Source: JAWKIW01 sp046331175 (GTDB lineage Bacteria; Actinomycetota; Acidimicrobiia; Acidimicrobiales; Acidimicrobilacustridaceae). Taken from it: a DNA stretch of 64,000 nucleotides. The first letter of the stretch is position 1; the number at the start of each line of letters is the position of its first letter. The notes beneath the pieces are model-generated. The model saw nothing but the letters and a program-made list of their open reading frames with translations, was not told where the DNA came from and did no database searches. Position numbers and translations under genes: made by a program. This document shows positions 49,800 through 57,817 of the stretch, piece by piece. Where the stretch lies: assembly GCA_046331175.1 (NCBI GenBank), contig JAXLRI010000005.1, positions 434,001 through 498,000 of the forward strand, written 5' to 3'.

Positions 49800-51569
49800 T
49801 CAGGCAGGGGCGCTGGGTCCGGTCGCGGGCCGCGAGCCGGGCAGGCGGACGACCATGACGGTGCCCGTCGGCTGGTTGACCGTGGCCGCCACGTCGCCGC
49901 CCATGGCCTCCACCAGCTCGCGCACGATGGCCAGGCCGAGGCCCGACCCGGCCTCCTTGCGCACCGGGGCCGCCTGGGCGACGTAGAGCCGCTCGAACAC
50001 GTGCGGCAGGTCCTCGGGGGCGATGCCGGGGCCGTCGTCGGCCACCTCCAGCCGGGCGGCGCCGTCCGCCGTGGTCGAGACCGTCACGACCACCTGGGAG
50101 GCCGCGTACTTCAGGGCGTTCTCGACGAGGTTGGCCACGACCTGCTGGGTCCGGTCGGGGTCGACGACCACGGGCACGGGTGCGGGCGCGTGCAAGGTGA
50201 GCACCACCCCGGCGTCGGTCGCCTCGCGGCGGAAGCCGTCGATCGAGTCGGTCGCCAGCGCGGCCAGGTCGAGCGCGGTGGGGTGCAGGGTGAACCGGCG
50301 GGCGTCCAGCTTGGCCAGGTCGAGCAGGTCCCTCACCAGGCGTTCGAGCCGGCGGGACTCGGTGAGGATCACGCCCGCCGCCGCCGACGGGTCGGGGGCG
50401 GCGCCGTCGGCGATGGCCTCGGCGTAGCCACGGATCGACGTGAGCGGGGTGCGCAGGTCGTGCGACACCGACAGCAGGAACTGCTGCTCGAGCCCACGAC
50501 TGCGCTCGAGCGAGTCGGCCATGGCGTTGATGGAGTGGGCCAGCGTGTCGACCTCGTCGCGAGGTGCGCCGCCGGCGGTGAGGTGCTCGGGCACCCGCGA
50601 CGAGAGGTCGCCGTCGGCGATGCGGGCGGTGACGTCGGTGGCCTCCCGCAGCGGCTCGGTGATGCGCTGGCTGAGGCCCCAGGCGACCGCGGCGCCGAGC
50701 AGCAGGGTGATGCCCGAGGCCATGAGGAACCAGGGCACCGCCCGACGGGCGACGTTGTCGGCCGAGCCCTCCACGACGACGACGGACAGCTCCTGGGCAT
50801 CGGGGTTGACGGCGGCGGCGGCGTAGACGCGGTTGCCGTCGTAGATGCCGCTGACGGTGAGGCCCTGGCGCAGGGTGGCGGGCTGCAGGTCGGCGGTGGT
50901 GAGCCCGGGTGGCAGCACCGAGTCGGGGGCCAGCGCGCCGTCGGCGGTGAGCCCGACCAGCTCGATCGACTGCTTCGACAGGGTGGACTGGAGGCTCTGG
51001 GTGTCCTCGGTGGTGCCGGGCGTCCGGCGGCTGGCGATGCAGAGGCTCCGGCGGAGCTGCTCGTAGCGGCGCTGGGCGGCGCCGTCGAGGCGATCGGGTG
51101 GGTCGGCCCGGCAGTACGACTGGCGCAGCTCGGACAGGTTCGCCTCGGTGGGGTCCTTGCAGAAGGCGTCGCGAGCCCTCTTGACCTCGGTGGGGAGGAA
51201 GGCGTCGAGGCGTGGGATGGCGGCGCCGCACAGCTGCTGGCGGGCGGTCTCGAGGCCGGTGGCGCCGTTGCCGGGCGCGCACACCACCACGCGCAGGCGC
51301 CCGAAGGCCTCTCTGGCGGTCGCGGTGAGGTTGGTCGGCTCGCTGTCGTTGCAGACCACCTGCCGGATGGCCGCCTGGTCCGCCGGGCCCAGCCCGGCCT
51401 TCTGCTGGCCGAGGGCGATGAGGTCGGCGACCGCCTCGGCCTGGCGGCGCAGGTCGTCCTCGGCCGCCTGCCGGGCGCCGAGGCGCGTGAGGACGAGCGT
51501 GCCCACCCCGGCGAGCAGCAGGGCGGCGGCGACGCTGACGAGGATGGCGACGGTGATGCGGCGGTTCAC
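49800..51569 (-). CDS. Sensor histidine kinase with cysteine-rich extracytoplasmic domain
   Basis: A 589-residue membrane kinase. Helix 1 is at about residues 6-28; the extracytoplasmic sensor extends to about 275; helix 2 (WFLMASGITLLLGAAVAWGL) is followed by HAMP, a HisKA domain with the phospho-acceptor in SVSHDLRTPLTS, and an ATPase domain with NLVENALKYA, VADDGPGIAPEDLPHVFERLY and GSGLGLAIVRELVEAMGG. The sensor holds six Cys (73, 97, 114, 137, 153, 177), an unusual number, suggesting disulfides or a metal/redox role (inference). GTG 51569 is preceded by GAGG at eight bases. It is 64 bases downstream of its response-regulator gene on the same strand. Confidence 0.88.
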   Translation of the reverse strand: MNRRITVAILVSVAAALLLAGVGTLVLTRLGARQAAEDDLRRQAEAVADLIALGQQKAGLGPADQAAIRQVVCNDSEPTNLTATAREAFGRLRVVVCAPGNGATGLETARQQLCGAAIPRLDAFLPTEVKRARDAFCKDPTEANLSELRQSYCRADPPDRLDGAAQRRYEQLRRSLCIASRRTPGTTEDTQSLQSTLSKQSIELVGLTADGALAPDSVLPPGLTTADLQPATLRQGLTVSGIYDGNRVYAAAAVNPDAQELSVVVVEGSADNVARRAVPWFLMASGITLLLGAAVAWGLSQRITEPLREATDVTARIADGDLSSRVPEHLTAGGAPRDEVDTLAHSINAMADSLERSRGLEQQFLLSVSHDLRTPLTSIRGYAEAIADGAAPDPSAAAGVILTESRRLERLVRDLLDLAKLDARRFTLHPTALDLAALATDSIDGFRREATDAGVVLTLHAPAPVPVVVDPDRTQQVVANLVENALKYAASQVVVTVSTTADGAARLEVADDGPGIAPEDLPHVFERLYVAQAAPVRKEAGSGLGLAIVRELVEAMGGDVAATVNQPTGTVMVVRLPGSRPATGPSAPA

Positions 51570-51633
51570 GATGCGGACCTCGACCCAGCCTCGCCCACGG
51601 ATGTGATGGGGAGGTGAGGGCGGCCCGCGGCCA

Positions 51634-52311
51634 TCAGCCCAACCGGTAGCCGACGCCCCACACGGTGTCGAGGGGCAGGGCGTCGCCGAGCTTCTTGCGC
51701 AGCTGGCGGACGTGGACGTCGACGGTGCGCTCGTCACCGACCCAGTCGGCGCCCCACGCACCGTCGAGGAGCTGGCGCCGGCTCAGCGCCAGGCCGCGGT
51801 TCTCGGCGAGGTACGCCAGCAGCTCGAACTCCCGTGCCGCCAGCGGCACGACGTCGCCCTGGGCCCGCGCCTCTCGGCGGCCCAGGTCGACCTCGACGTC
51901 GCCGACGACGATCACCGGCGGGGCCTCGCGGGGCGGGCCCTCCGATCGCCGAAGGATGGCCTTGACCCGAGCCACCAGCTCGCGGGGCGAGAACGGCTTG
52001 GCGACGTAGTCGTCGGCGCCCATCTCCAGGCCGAGCACCCGGTCGATCTCGCCGTCGCGGGCGGTGAGCATGATGATGGGGACGTCGGAGGTGGCGCGCA
52101 GCTGTCGGCACACCTCGAGCCCGTCGATGCCCGGCAGGCCCACGTCGAGCACCACGAGCCGCGGCGATCGCTCCCGCACGAGCTCGAGCCCGCGCTCGCC
52201 GGTGGCGGCCTGGAAGACGCGGTAGCCGTCCTGGCGCAGGTAGAGGTCGACGAGGTCGGCGATGTTGGGGTCGTCCTCGACGACGACGATGACGGGCTCG
52301 GGCTCGGGCAT
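51634..52311 (-). CDS. OmpR/PhoB-family response regulator
   Basis: A 225-residue two-domain regulator. The receiver has VVVEDDPNIADLVDLYL with the acidic pair, LVVLDVGLPGIDGLEVC with the phosphorylated Asp, IIMLTARDGE (Thr) and DYVAKPFSPRELVAR (Lys). The winged-helix DNA-binding domain follows from about residue 130 (VPLAAREFELLAYLAENRGLALSRRQLLDGAWG, DERTVDVHVRQLRKKLGD, VWGVGYRLG). ATG 52311 is chosen over an upstream GTG at 52332 because family homology begins right after it. It pairs with the downstream kinase; the target genes are unknown. Confidence 0.93.
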   Translation of the reverse strand: MPEPEPVIVVVEDDPNIADLVDLYLRQDGYRVFQAATGERGLELVRERSPRLVVLDVGLPGIDGLEVCRQLRATSDVPIIMLTARDGEIDRVLGLEMGADDYVAKPFSPRELVARVKAILRRSEGPPREAPPVIVVGDVEVDLGRREARAQGDVVPLAAREFELLAYLAENRGLALSRRQLLDGAWGADWVGDERTVDVHVRQLRKKLGDALPLDTVWGVGYRLG

Positions 52312-52387
52312 GCGCCGGTCATGCTTCCACACCGCGACGGCGGGCCGGGGGGTCTCCCGCGGGCAGGCGCCCTCTACGATCGAGCCC

Positions 52388-52951
52388 GTGACGCACTACG
52401 ACGTGCTGGGGGTCCCGCCGACCGCGTCGACGGCCGAGATCCGCAAGGCCTACGTGCGCCTGGCGCGTCGCCACCACCCCGACTTCTACGCGACCGCCGA
52501 TGCCTCGGCCCGGGCGTCCTCCGAGCGCGAGATGCGCCGCATCAACGAGGCGTGGGCCGTGCTGTCCGACCCCGGACGCCGACGCGAGTACGACCGGGCC
52601 TCGCAGTCGTCCCCCCGACCAGGGTCGTCGGGCGTCGCTCCACCCAAGCGGCCCAAGCCCACGGGCGGGCCGAGCCCCGGGTTCCGGCCCTACGACAGCA
52701 GCGACGAGATCGATCCCGTCGACCTCCTCGACGACACGCCGATCAACGGGGCGTCGTCGGTGCCCCGCTGGATCCAGATCGCCCCCGTCGCCCTCCTGGC
52801 CGTGGCGCTCGGGTCCCTGGCGGTGGCGTTGGTGACGAGCATCCGGCCCCTGCTGGCCTTCGGCGTCCTCACCTTTGCCCTCTCGGCGGTCGCGTTCCTC
52901 GTGGCACCCATGCTCGCCGTGCTGCGCAGCGCCCACAGCGACCGCGACTGA
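52388..52951 (+). CDS. Membrane-anchored J-domain protein
   Basis: A 187-residue protein with an N-terminal J domain (residues 1-70: THYDVLGVPPTASTAEIRKAYVRLARRHHPDFY, with His30-Pro31-Asp32, then RRINEAWAVLSDPGRRREYD), a Pro/Ser-rich linker, and two hydrophobic helices at about 125-145 and 150-172 near the C-terminus. It lacks the Gly/Phe, zinc-finger and substrate domains of DnaJ, so it probably recruits DnaK to the membrane. GTG 52388 follows TACGAT (52375-52380) by seven bases. It is divergent from the response regulator with a 76-bp gap. Confidence 0.9.
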   Translation: MTHYDVLGVPPTASTAEIRKAYVRLARRHHPDFYATADASARASSEREMRRINEAWAVLSDPGRRREYDRASQSSPRPGSSGVAPPKRPKPTGGPSPGFRPYDSSDEIDPVDLLDDTPINGASSVPRWIQIAPVALLAVALGSLAVALVTSIRPLLAFGVLTFALSAVAFLVAPMLAVLRSAHSDRD

Positions 52952-53071
52952 CGCCGGTCGGCGCGCGACGGCGGACGGCGCGGGAGGCCGGCCCGGCCGG
53001 CGGCGGATGGCCGGCACCGCATGGCCGGGCCCGACCACCGGTCGAGCGAGACGCCGATACGATGCCCCGCC

Positions 53072-53389
53072 ATGGCCTCCACCAAGACCTCGTCGTTCGT
53101 GAAGCTCACCGCCCAGCCCGGTCGCCGTGACGACCTCCTGGCCGCCCTGCAGAAGATGCTCCCGGTCGTCGCCGACGAGGAGGGCACCGAGGTGTACTCG
53201 TTCCACCTCGATCGGGGCGACGAGAACGCCATCTGGATCTTCGAGCTCTACACCGACGACGACGCGCTCGCGGCCCACTCGTCGACCGATGCCATGAAGG
53301 GCCTGATCGAGGACCTCGGCGCACTGCTCGGCGATGCGCCCCTGATGGTGTTCACCACGCCCACCGACGCCAAGGGCATCGAGGTCTAG
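53072..53389 (+). CDS. Antibiotic biosynthesis monooxygenase (ABM) domain protein
   Basis: A 105-residue dimeric ferredoxin-like ABM-fold protein. FVKLTAQPGRRDDLLAALQKMLPVVADEEGTEVYSFHLDRGDENAIWIFELYTDDDALAAHSST is the complete family motif, with F-E-x-Y and H positions as in YgiN and related quinol or heme-degrading enzymes. The substrate is unknown. ATG 53072 follows TACGAT (53058-53063) by eight bases. trpC starts 34 bases downstream without its own -10-like hexamer, so it may be transcribed from this promoter. Confidence 0.88.
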   Translation: MASTKTSSFVKLTAQPGRRDDLLAALQKMLPVVADEEGTEVYSFHLDRGDENAIWIFELYTDDDALAAHSSTDAMKGLIEDLGALLGDAPLMVFTTPTDAKGIEV

Positions 53390-53423
53390 GCCGCCGGGGC
53401 CCCGCCCCGGTCCGCCCGTCGCC

Positions 53424-54227
53424 GTGGCGACCTACCTCGACCGCATCCTCGACGTCCACCGGGCAGCGGCCCGGGCCGACGGTCGCGCCGTCGCGCCGCT
53501 CGTGGCCGACGCCGGCGCGGTCGCGCCGGCCCGGGGCTTCCGAGCCCGCCTCGCCGAGCGCAGCCGGCGGCTGGGCGGCACCGACGCCGTCGCCGTCATC
53601 GCCGAGGTGAAGCGGCGGTCGCCCTCCAAGGGCGACCTGTTCGCCGACCTCGACCCGGCGGAGGTGGCCGGCGCCTACGAGCGGGGCGGCGCCGCCTGCC
53701 TGTCGGTGCTCACCGACGTCGACTTCTTCGGCGGCTCGGCCGCCGACCTCCGCGCCGCCCGGGCCGCGTGCGACCTGCCGGTGCTGCGCAAGGACTTCAC
53801 CGTCTCGGCGCTCGACGTGGTCGACGCCCGGATCATGGGCGCCGACGCCGTCCTGCTCATCGCCGCGGCCCTCGACGACGCCGAGCTGGCCGACCTGCAC
53901 GCCCTGGCCGCCGAGGTCGGCCTCGACGTCCTCGTCGAGGTGCACGACGAGCCCGAGCTCGAGCGGGCCCTGGCGGTGGGCGCCACCCTCGTCGGGGTCA
54001 ACCAGCGCGACCTCGTCACCTTCCAGGTCGACACCGCCCGTGCCGTCCGGATGGCGCCGCTCATGCCGGCCGAGGTCGTGCGCGTCGCCGAGTCGGGCAT
54101 CACCGGCGCCGCCGACGCGGCCCTGCTCGCCGACGCCGGCTACGACGCGGTGCTGGTGGGGGAGCACCTCGTGACCTCGGGCGATCCCGCCGCTTCGGTC
54201 GCCGCCCTGCGCCGGCCCGGGGCCTGA
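53424..54227 (+). CDS. trpC: Indole-3-glycerol phosphate synthase
   Basis: A 267-residue beta/alpha barrel. YLDRILDVHRAAARADGR at the N-terminus, VAVIAEVKRRSPSKGDL with catalytic Glu/Lys, LSVLTDVDFFGGSAADLRAAR, LPVLRKDFTVSALDVVDARIMGADAVLLI with the second catalytic Lys, VEVHDEPELERALAVGATLVGVNQRDLVTF and VAESGI are all present. It cyclises CdRP to indole-3-glycerol phosphate. The start is GTG 53424. It is followed by trpB2 rather than trpB-trpA; between them lies an 18-bp palindrome. Confidence 0.95.
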   Translation: MATYLDRILDVHRAAARADGRAVAPLVADAGAVAPARGFRARLAERSRRLGGTDAVAVIAEVKRRSPSKGDLFADLDPAEVAGAYERGGAACLSVLTDVDFFGGSAADLRAARAACDLPVLRKDFTVSALDVVDARIMGADAVLLIAAALDDAELADLHALAAEVGLDVLVEVHDEPELERALAVGATLVGVNQRDLVTFQVDTARAVRMAPLMPAEVVRVAESGITGAADAALLADAGYDAVLVGEHLVTSGDPAASVAALRRPGA

Positions 54228-54250
54228 CGATCCGGCGCCGGGCGACGCCT

Positions 54251-54268
54251 CATGCCCCGTGGGGCATG
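54251..54268. promoter_or_regulatory. 18-bp dyad CATGCCCC-GT-GGGGCATG before trpB2
   Basis: An eight-base perfect inverted repeat around GT ends nine bases before the trpB2 ATG at 54277 and lies 23 bases after the trpC stop. As RNA it makes a 7-bp stem with a CGUG loop; as DNA it is a compact operator-like dyad. Either a repressor site or a small hairpin near the ribosome site is possible. Confidence 0.55.
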
Positions 54269-54276
54269 ATGGCCGC

Positions 54277-55530
54277 ATGACGCGCTTCATCCTTCCCGAG
54301 GACAAGATCCCCACCGCGTGGTTCAACGTGCTGCCCCGGCTGCCCGAGCCGATGGATCCGCCGCTGCACCCCGGCACCCGCGAGCCGGTCGGGCCCGACG
54401 ACCTCACCCCGCTGTTCCCCATGGCGCTCATCGCCCAGGAGATGTCGGCCGACCCGTGGATCGACATCCCCGGCGAGGTGCTCGACATCCTGAAGCTGTG
54501 GCGACCGACGCCCCTCGTGCGCGCCGAGCGCCTCGAGGCGGCCCTCGGCACGCCGGCTCGCATCTACTACAAGGACGAGTCGGTCTCGCCGGCCGGCTCG
54601 CACAAGCCCAACACCGCCGTGCCCCAGGCCTTCTACAACAAGCAGGAGGGCATCAACCGGCTCACCACCGAGACCGGAGCCGGGCAGTGGGGGACCGCCC
54701 TGTCGTTCGCCACGTCGCAGTACGACATGGAGTGCAAGGTCTACATGGTGCGGGCCAGCTACGACCAGAAGCCCTACCGCAAGATCATGATGCAGGTGTG
54801 GGGCGGCGAGGTCGTCCCGTCCCCGGTCGACGACCCCGACCACCCTGGTTCGCTGGGCGCCGCCATCTCCGACGCCGTGCGCGACGCCGCCGGCCGGGCC
54901 GACAGCCACTACGCGCTGGGATCGGTGCTGAACCACGTGCTGCTGCACCAGACCGTCATCGGCCTCGAGGCCAAGGAGCAGCTGGCCCTGGCCGGCGAGT
55001 CGGGTCCCGACGTCGTGATCGCGCCGTGTGGCGGGGGCTCCAACCTGGGCGGCCTGGCCTTCCCCTTCGTGCCCGACGAGGGCGTGCGGCTGGTGGCCGT
55101 CGAGCCGACCTCGTGCCCCACCCTCACCGAGGGCAGCTTCGAGTACGACTTCGGCGACGTGGCCGGCATGACGCCGCTGCTGCCGATGTACACCCTCGGC
55201 CACGACTTCGTGCCGCCGTCCATCCACGCCGGCGGCCTGCGGTACCACGGCGACAGCCCGATCATCTCCAAGCTGGTCAAGGACGGCCGCATGGAGGCCA
55301 TCGCCTACCCGCAGTCCAAGGTGTTCGAGGCGGCCATCACCTTCGCCAACACCGAGGGCAAGGTGTGCGCCCCCGAGGCCGCCCACGGCATCGCCAAGGC
55401 CATCGACGAGGCGCTCGCGGCCAAGGAGACGGGTGAGGAGCGGGTCATCCTGTTCAACTTCTGCGGCCACGGCCACCTCGACCTCGCCGCCTACGACGAG
55501 TACCTCAACGGGCGCCTCGTCGACGAGTGA
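54277..55530 (+). CDS. trpB2: TrpB2-type tryptophan synthase beta-like PLP enzyme
   Basis: A 417-residue fold-type II PLP enzyme of the TrpB2 subgroup. Distinct from canonical TrpB it has the long N-terminus (FILPEDKIPTAWFNVLPRLP, DPWIDIPGEVLDILKLWRPTPLVRAERLE), KDESVSPAGSHKPNTAVPQAFYNK with the PLP Lys, TTETGAGQWGTALSFAT and CGGGSNLGGLAFPF. TrpB2 proteins turn indole and serine into tryptophan alone or act as serine deaminases, and do not bind TrpA well. A canonical trpB-trpA pair is at 57818-59817, so this is a second beta-type enzyme. ATG 54277 lies after an 18-bp palindrome; a 13-bp terminator hairpin follows. Confidence 0.92.
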   Translation: MTRFILPEDKIPTAWFNVLPRLPEPMDPPLHPGTREPVGPDDLTPLFPMALIAQEMSADPWIDIPGEVLDILKLWRPTPLVRAERLEAALGTPARIYYKDESVSPAGSHKPNTAVPQAFYNKQEGINRLTTETGAGQWGTALSFATSQYDMECKVYMVRASYDQKPYRKIMMQVWGGEVVPSPVDDPDHPGSLGAAISDAVRDAAGRADSHYALGSVLNHVLLHQTVIGLEAKEQLALAGESGPDVVIAPCGGGSNLGGLAFPFVPDEGVRLVAVEPTSCPTLTEGSFEYDFGDVAGMTPLLPMYTLGHDFVPPSIHAGGLRYHGDSPIISKLVKDGRMEAIAYPQSKVFEAAITFANTEGKVCAPEAAHGIAKAIDEALAAKETGEERVILFNFCGHGHLDLAAYDEYLNGRLVDE

Positions 55531-55581
55531 TCCACCGCGTCGCGCCCGGCGGCCGCGCCCGCCGGCGCCGAGGACGATCGA

Positions 55582-55611
55582 CGGTGCCCCGGCCCCTCGG
55601 CCGGGGCACCG
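55582..55611 (+). terminator. 13-bp perfect-stem terminator after trpB2
   Basis: CGGTGCCCCGGCC (55582-55594) pairs perfectly with GGCCGGGGCACCG (55599-55611) around a CCTC tetraloop. It lies 52 bases after the trpB2 stop and upstream of the trpF promoter-like hexamer, with no T-run. Confidence 0.75.
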
Positions 55612-55704
55612 CCGCGCCCGGCCGGCCGACGCCTCGCTCGGGATCGCTCGACGCCTCGGCCAATTGCCACGGAGGTCGGGGATCGCTCCGGTAGGTTCGT
55701 CGCG

Positions 55705-56388
55705 GTGTTCGTGAAGATCTGCGGGACCACCAACGAGTCCGATGCGCTGTTCTCGGTCGCCATGGGCGCCGACGCCATCGGGTTCATCTTCGCCCCGTCC
55801 CCCCGGCAGGTGGCCCCGGCGCTGGTGCGCGACATCGTCCGGCGCATCCCGCCCGAGATCCTCACGGTGGGCGTCTTCCGCGACGAGTCATCGCAGCGGG
55901 TGGTCGAGATCACCAACCAGGTCGGGCTGTCCGCGGTCCAGCTGCACGGCCACGAGTCGCCCGCCGAGGCCCGCTGGGTGCGCGAGCGGGTGCCGTTCCT
56001 CATCAAGGCCTTCGCCGCCGACGACCACCTGCTCGACAAGGTGCACGAGTACGAGGCCGCCGACGCCATCCTCATCGACGCCGCCCAGCCCGGGTCGGGC
56101 CAGGCGTTCGACTGGGACAACGCCCCGTACCTGCCCGCCGACCGCCGCATCATCGTCGCCGGCGGCCTCACCCCCCACAACGTGGCCGACGCCATCGAGC
56201 ACTTCACGCCCTGGGGCGTCGACGTGGTGAGCGGGGTCGAGGCGGCGCCTGGCCACAAGGACGGTCGGGCCCTGTTCCACTTCCTGCGCCAGGCCAAGCA
56301 CTACGACGCCCCGGCCTTCGAGGGCGACGACCTGATCATGCCCTTCGACTACGAGCTCGAGGACGTGATCGACTACAGCGACCACTGA
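55705..56388 (+). CDS. trpF: Phosphoribosylanthranilate isomerase
   Basis: A 227-residue barrel isomerase. VKICGTTNESDALFSVAMGADAIGFIFAPSPRQV has the catalytic Cys in K-I-C-G, TVGVFRDESSQRVVEITNQVGLSAVQLHGHESP follows, then AILIDAAQPGSGQAFDW with the catalytic Asp and VAGGLTPHNVADAIEHFTPWGVDVVSGVEAAPGHKD. It performs the Amadori rearrangement in tryptophan synthesis. The tail (FEGDDLIMPFDYELEDVIDYSDH) is about 20 residues longer than usual. GTG 55705 follows TAGGTT (55692-55697) by seven bases. Its presence is notable for an actinobacterium, since many lack trpF and rely on PriA. Confidence 0.94.
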   Translation: MFVKICGTTNESDALFSVAMGADAIGFIFAPSPRQVAPALVRDIVRRIPPEILTVGVFRDESSQRVVEITNQVGLSAVQLHGHESPAEARWVRERVPFLIKAFAADDHLLDKVHEYEAADAILIDAAQPGSGQAFDWDNAPYLPADRRIIVAGGLTPHNVADAIEHFTPWGVDVVSGVEAAPGHKDGRALFHFLRQAKHYDAPAFEGDDLIMPFDYELEDVIDYSDH

Positions 56389-56508
56389 TCGACCCGGCCG
56401 GCCCCCGCCGGGCCGGCGCCATCCGATCAGGGACCCGATGGGCACCCGCCGGTGCCAGGCGGGCGGCCGGCCCGAGCACACCTGCGCCCCACGCGGTAGA
56501 AACCGGCG

Positions 56509-57243
56509 ATGGACACGCGGGACGTCACCCTCAGCACGGCCGACGGGCCCATGCGGCTCTACGAGGCGGTGCCCGACACGGGCACGCCGGCCGGGGCGGT
56601 CGTCGTCGTGCAGGAGGCGTTCGGCGTCAACGACCACATCACCGACGTCACCCGGCGCTTCGCCCGCGCCGGCTTCCACGCCGTGGCCCCCGACCTCTTC
56701 CACCGCAGCGGCGGGGGCACCGCGCCCTACGACGACTTCTCGAAGGTGCTGCCGCTGTTCGAGGGCCTCGACGGCGACGGGGCGCTCCTCGTCGATCTCG
56801 ACGCCGCCCTCGACCACCTCCGCAACGCCGGCTGGTCCGACCTGCGCATCGGGGTCGTCGGGTTCTGCTTCGGCGGCCGGGTCTCGTTCCTCGCCGCCCT
56901 GCACCGTCGGCTCGGCGCCGCGGTCGGCTTCTACGGCGGGGGCATCGTCACCGGGCGGTTCCCGCAGTTCCCGCCGCTGGTCGACGACGCGGGATCGCTG
57001 CAGACGCCGTGGCTCGGCCTGTTCGGCGACCTCGACGAGTCCATCCCCGTCGCCGACGTCGAGGTGCTCGCCGATGCCCTCGTGCAGCGGGCGGCGGTGC
57101 CGGCCGAGGTGGTGCGCTACCCCGACGCCGGGCACGGCTTCCACTGCGACCAGCGCCCCAGCTACGACGAGGCCGCCGCCCGGGACGGCTGGCGACGGAC
57201 CATCGACTGGTTCGAGCGCTTCCTCAGCGGCGACCACGACTGA
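56509..57243 (+). CDS. Dienelactone hydrolase family protein
   Basis: A 244-residue cysteine hydrolase of the dienelactone hydrolase type. VVVVQEAFGVNDHITDVTRRFARAGFHAVAPDLFHR includes Glu36, GFCFGG holds the nucleophile Cys120, GLFGDLDESIP the Asp and YPDAGHGFHCDQRP the His of the triad. Such enzymes open lactone rings in chlorocatechol breakdown or act on other esters; the substrate is open. A weak TAGAAA hexamer lies six bases before ATG 56509. It is followed 18 bases later by a DUF1622 membrane protein. Confidence 0.9.
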   Translation: MDTRDVTLSTADGPMRLYEAVPDTGTPAGAVVVVQEAFGVNDHITDVTRRFARAGFHAVAPDLFHRSGGGTAPYDDFSKVLPLFEGLDGDGALLVDLDAALDHLRNAGWSDLRIGVVGFCFGGRVSFLAALHRRLGAAVGFYGGGIVTGRFPQFPPLVDDAGSLQTPWLGLFGDLDESIPVADVEVLADALVQRAAVPAEVVRYPDAGHGFHCDQRPSYDEAAARDGWRRTIDWFERFLSGDHD

Positions 57244-57261
57244 GGGCTGGAGCCGCCACCG

Positions 57262-57666
57262 ATGACCTACGACGAGATCGTCGAGGACCTCGTCCGCCTG
57301 GTCGAGGCCGTCGGCGCCGCCATCATGGTGCTCGGCGGCCTGTGGGCCCTGGTCGGGTACGCCCGCGCCGCTGCCCACCCCGACCGGCGGGCCGGCGCCT
57401 ACCAGGCCGCCCGTCGCAGCCTCGGTCGGGTGATCCTCCTCGGCCTCGAGGTCCTCATCATCGCCGACATCATCAGGACGATCGTGGTCGACCCCACGCT
57501 CGAGGGCGTGCTCGTGCTGGGCCTGATCGTGGTGATCCGGATCGTGCTCAGCTTCTCGCTCGAGGTCGAGATCGACGGCGCGTGGCCCTGGCAGCGGTGG
57601 CGGCTCGAGCAGCGACGGCCACCTGGGGGCGATTCGGCTTCGGCTCCACCTGGAGCACCCCGGTAG
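57262..57666 (+). CDS. DUF1622 family membrane protein
   Basis: A 134-residue protein with hydrophobic helices at about residues 12-35 (LVEAVGAAIMVLGGLWALVGYA), 52-72 (LGRVILLGLEVLIIADIIRTI) and 78-97 (LEGVLVLGLIVVIRIVLSFSL), and the conserved LLGLEVLIIADIIRTI and LGLIVVIRIVLSFSLEVEIDG stretches that define DUF1622. Function unknown. It is probably co-transcribed with the hydrolase upstream. Its stop TAG (57664-57666) begins a TAGGGT hexamer that may start the trpB leader. Confidence 0.85.
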   Translation: MTYDEIVEDLVRLVEAVGAAIMVLGGLWALVGYARAAAHPDRRAGAYQAARRSLGRVILLGLEVLIIADIIRTIVVDPTLEGVLVLGLIVVIRIVLSFSLEVEIDGAWPWQRWRLEQRRPPGGDSASAPPGAPR

Positions 57667-57817
57667 GGTGCAGGCAGGCCGCCGCGGGGCGGCCGTCGCC
57701 ATGGCCGGATCCGGTCGGCGCCGGCCGCGATCGTGACGGTCCGTCCCGACCCGAACCCGGTCCACCCGGTCCCACGATCCGACCGGGCCGACCGATCCCA
57801 GCCGAGGAGGCAGCTGC
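57664..57817 (+). promoter_or_regulatory. trpB promoter candidate and ~140-base leader with hairpin
   Basis: TAGGGT (57664-57669) overlaps the DUF1622 stop. Just downstream GGCCGCC (57677-57683) pairs with GGCGGCC (57688-57694) around GCGG, at or near the expected RNA 5' end. The rest of the leader has repeated CCCGGTCC-like stretches and ends with GAGGAGG (57804-57810), the strongest Shine-Dalgarno in the window. No Trp-rich leader peptide is present, so classic attenuation is not supported. Confidence 0.45.

Noticed and set aside
57701..57736. Leader peptide ahead of trpB suggesting attenuation
   Set aside because: The 11-codon frame (MAGSGRRRPRS) has no Trp codon and no ribosome site, so classic trp attenuation is not supported.
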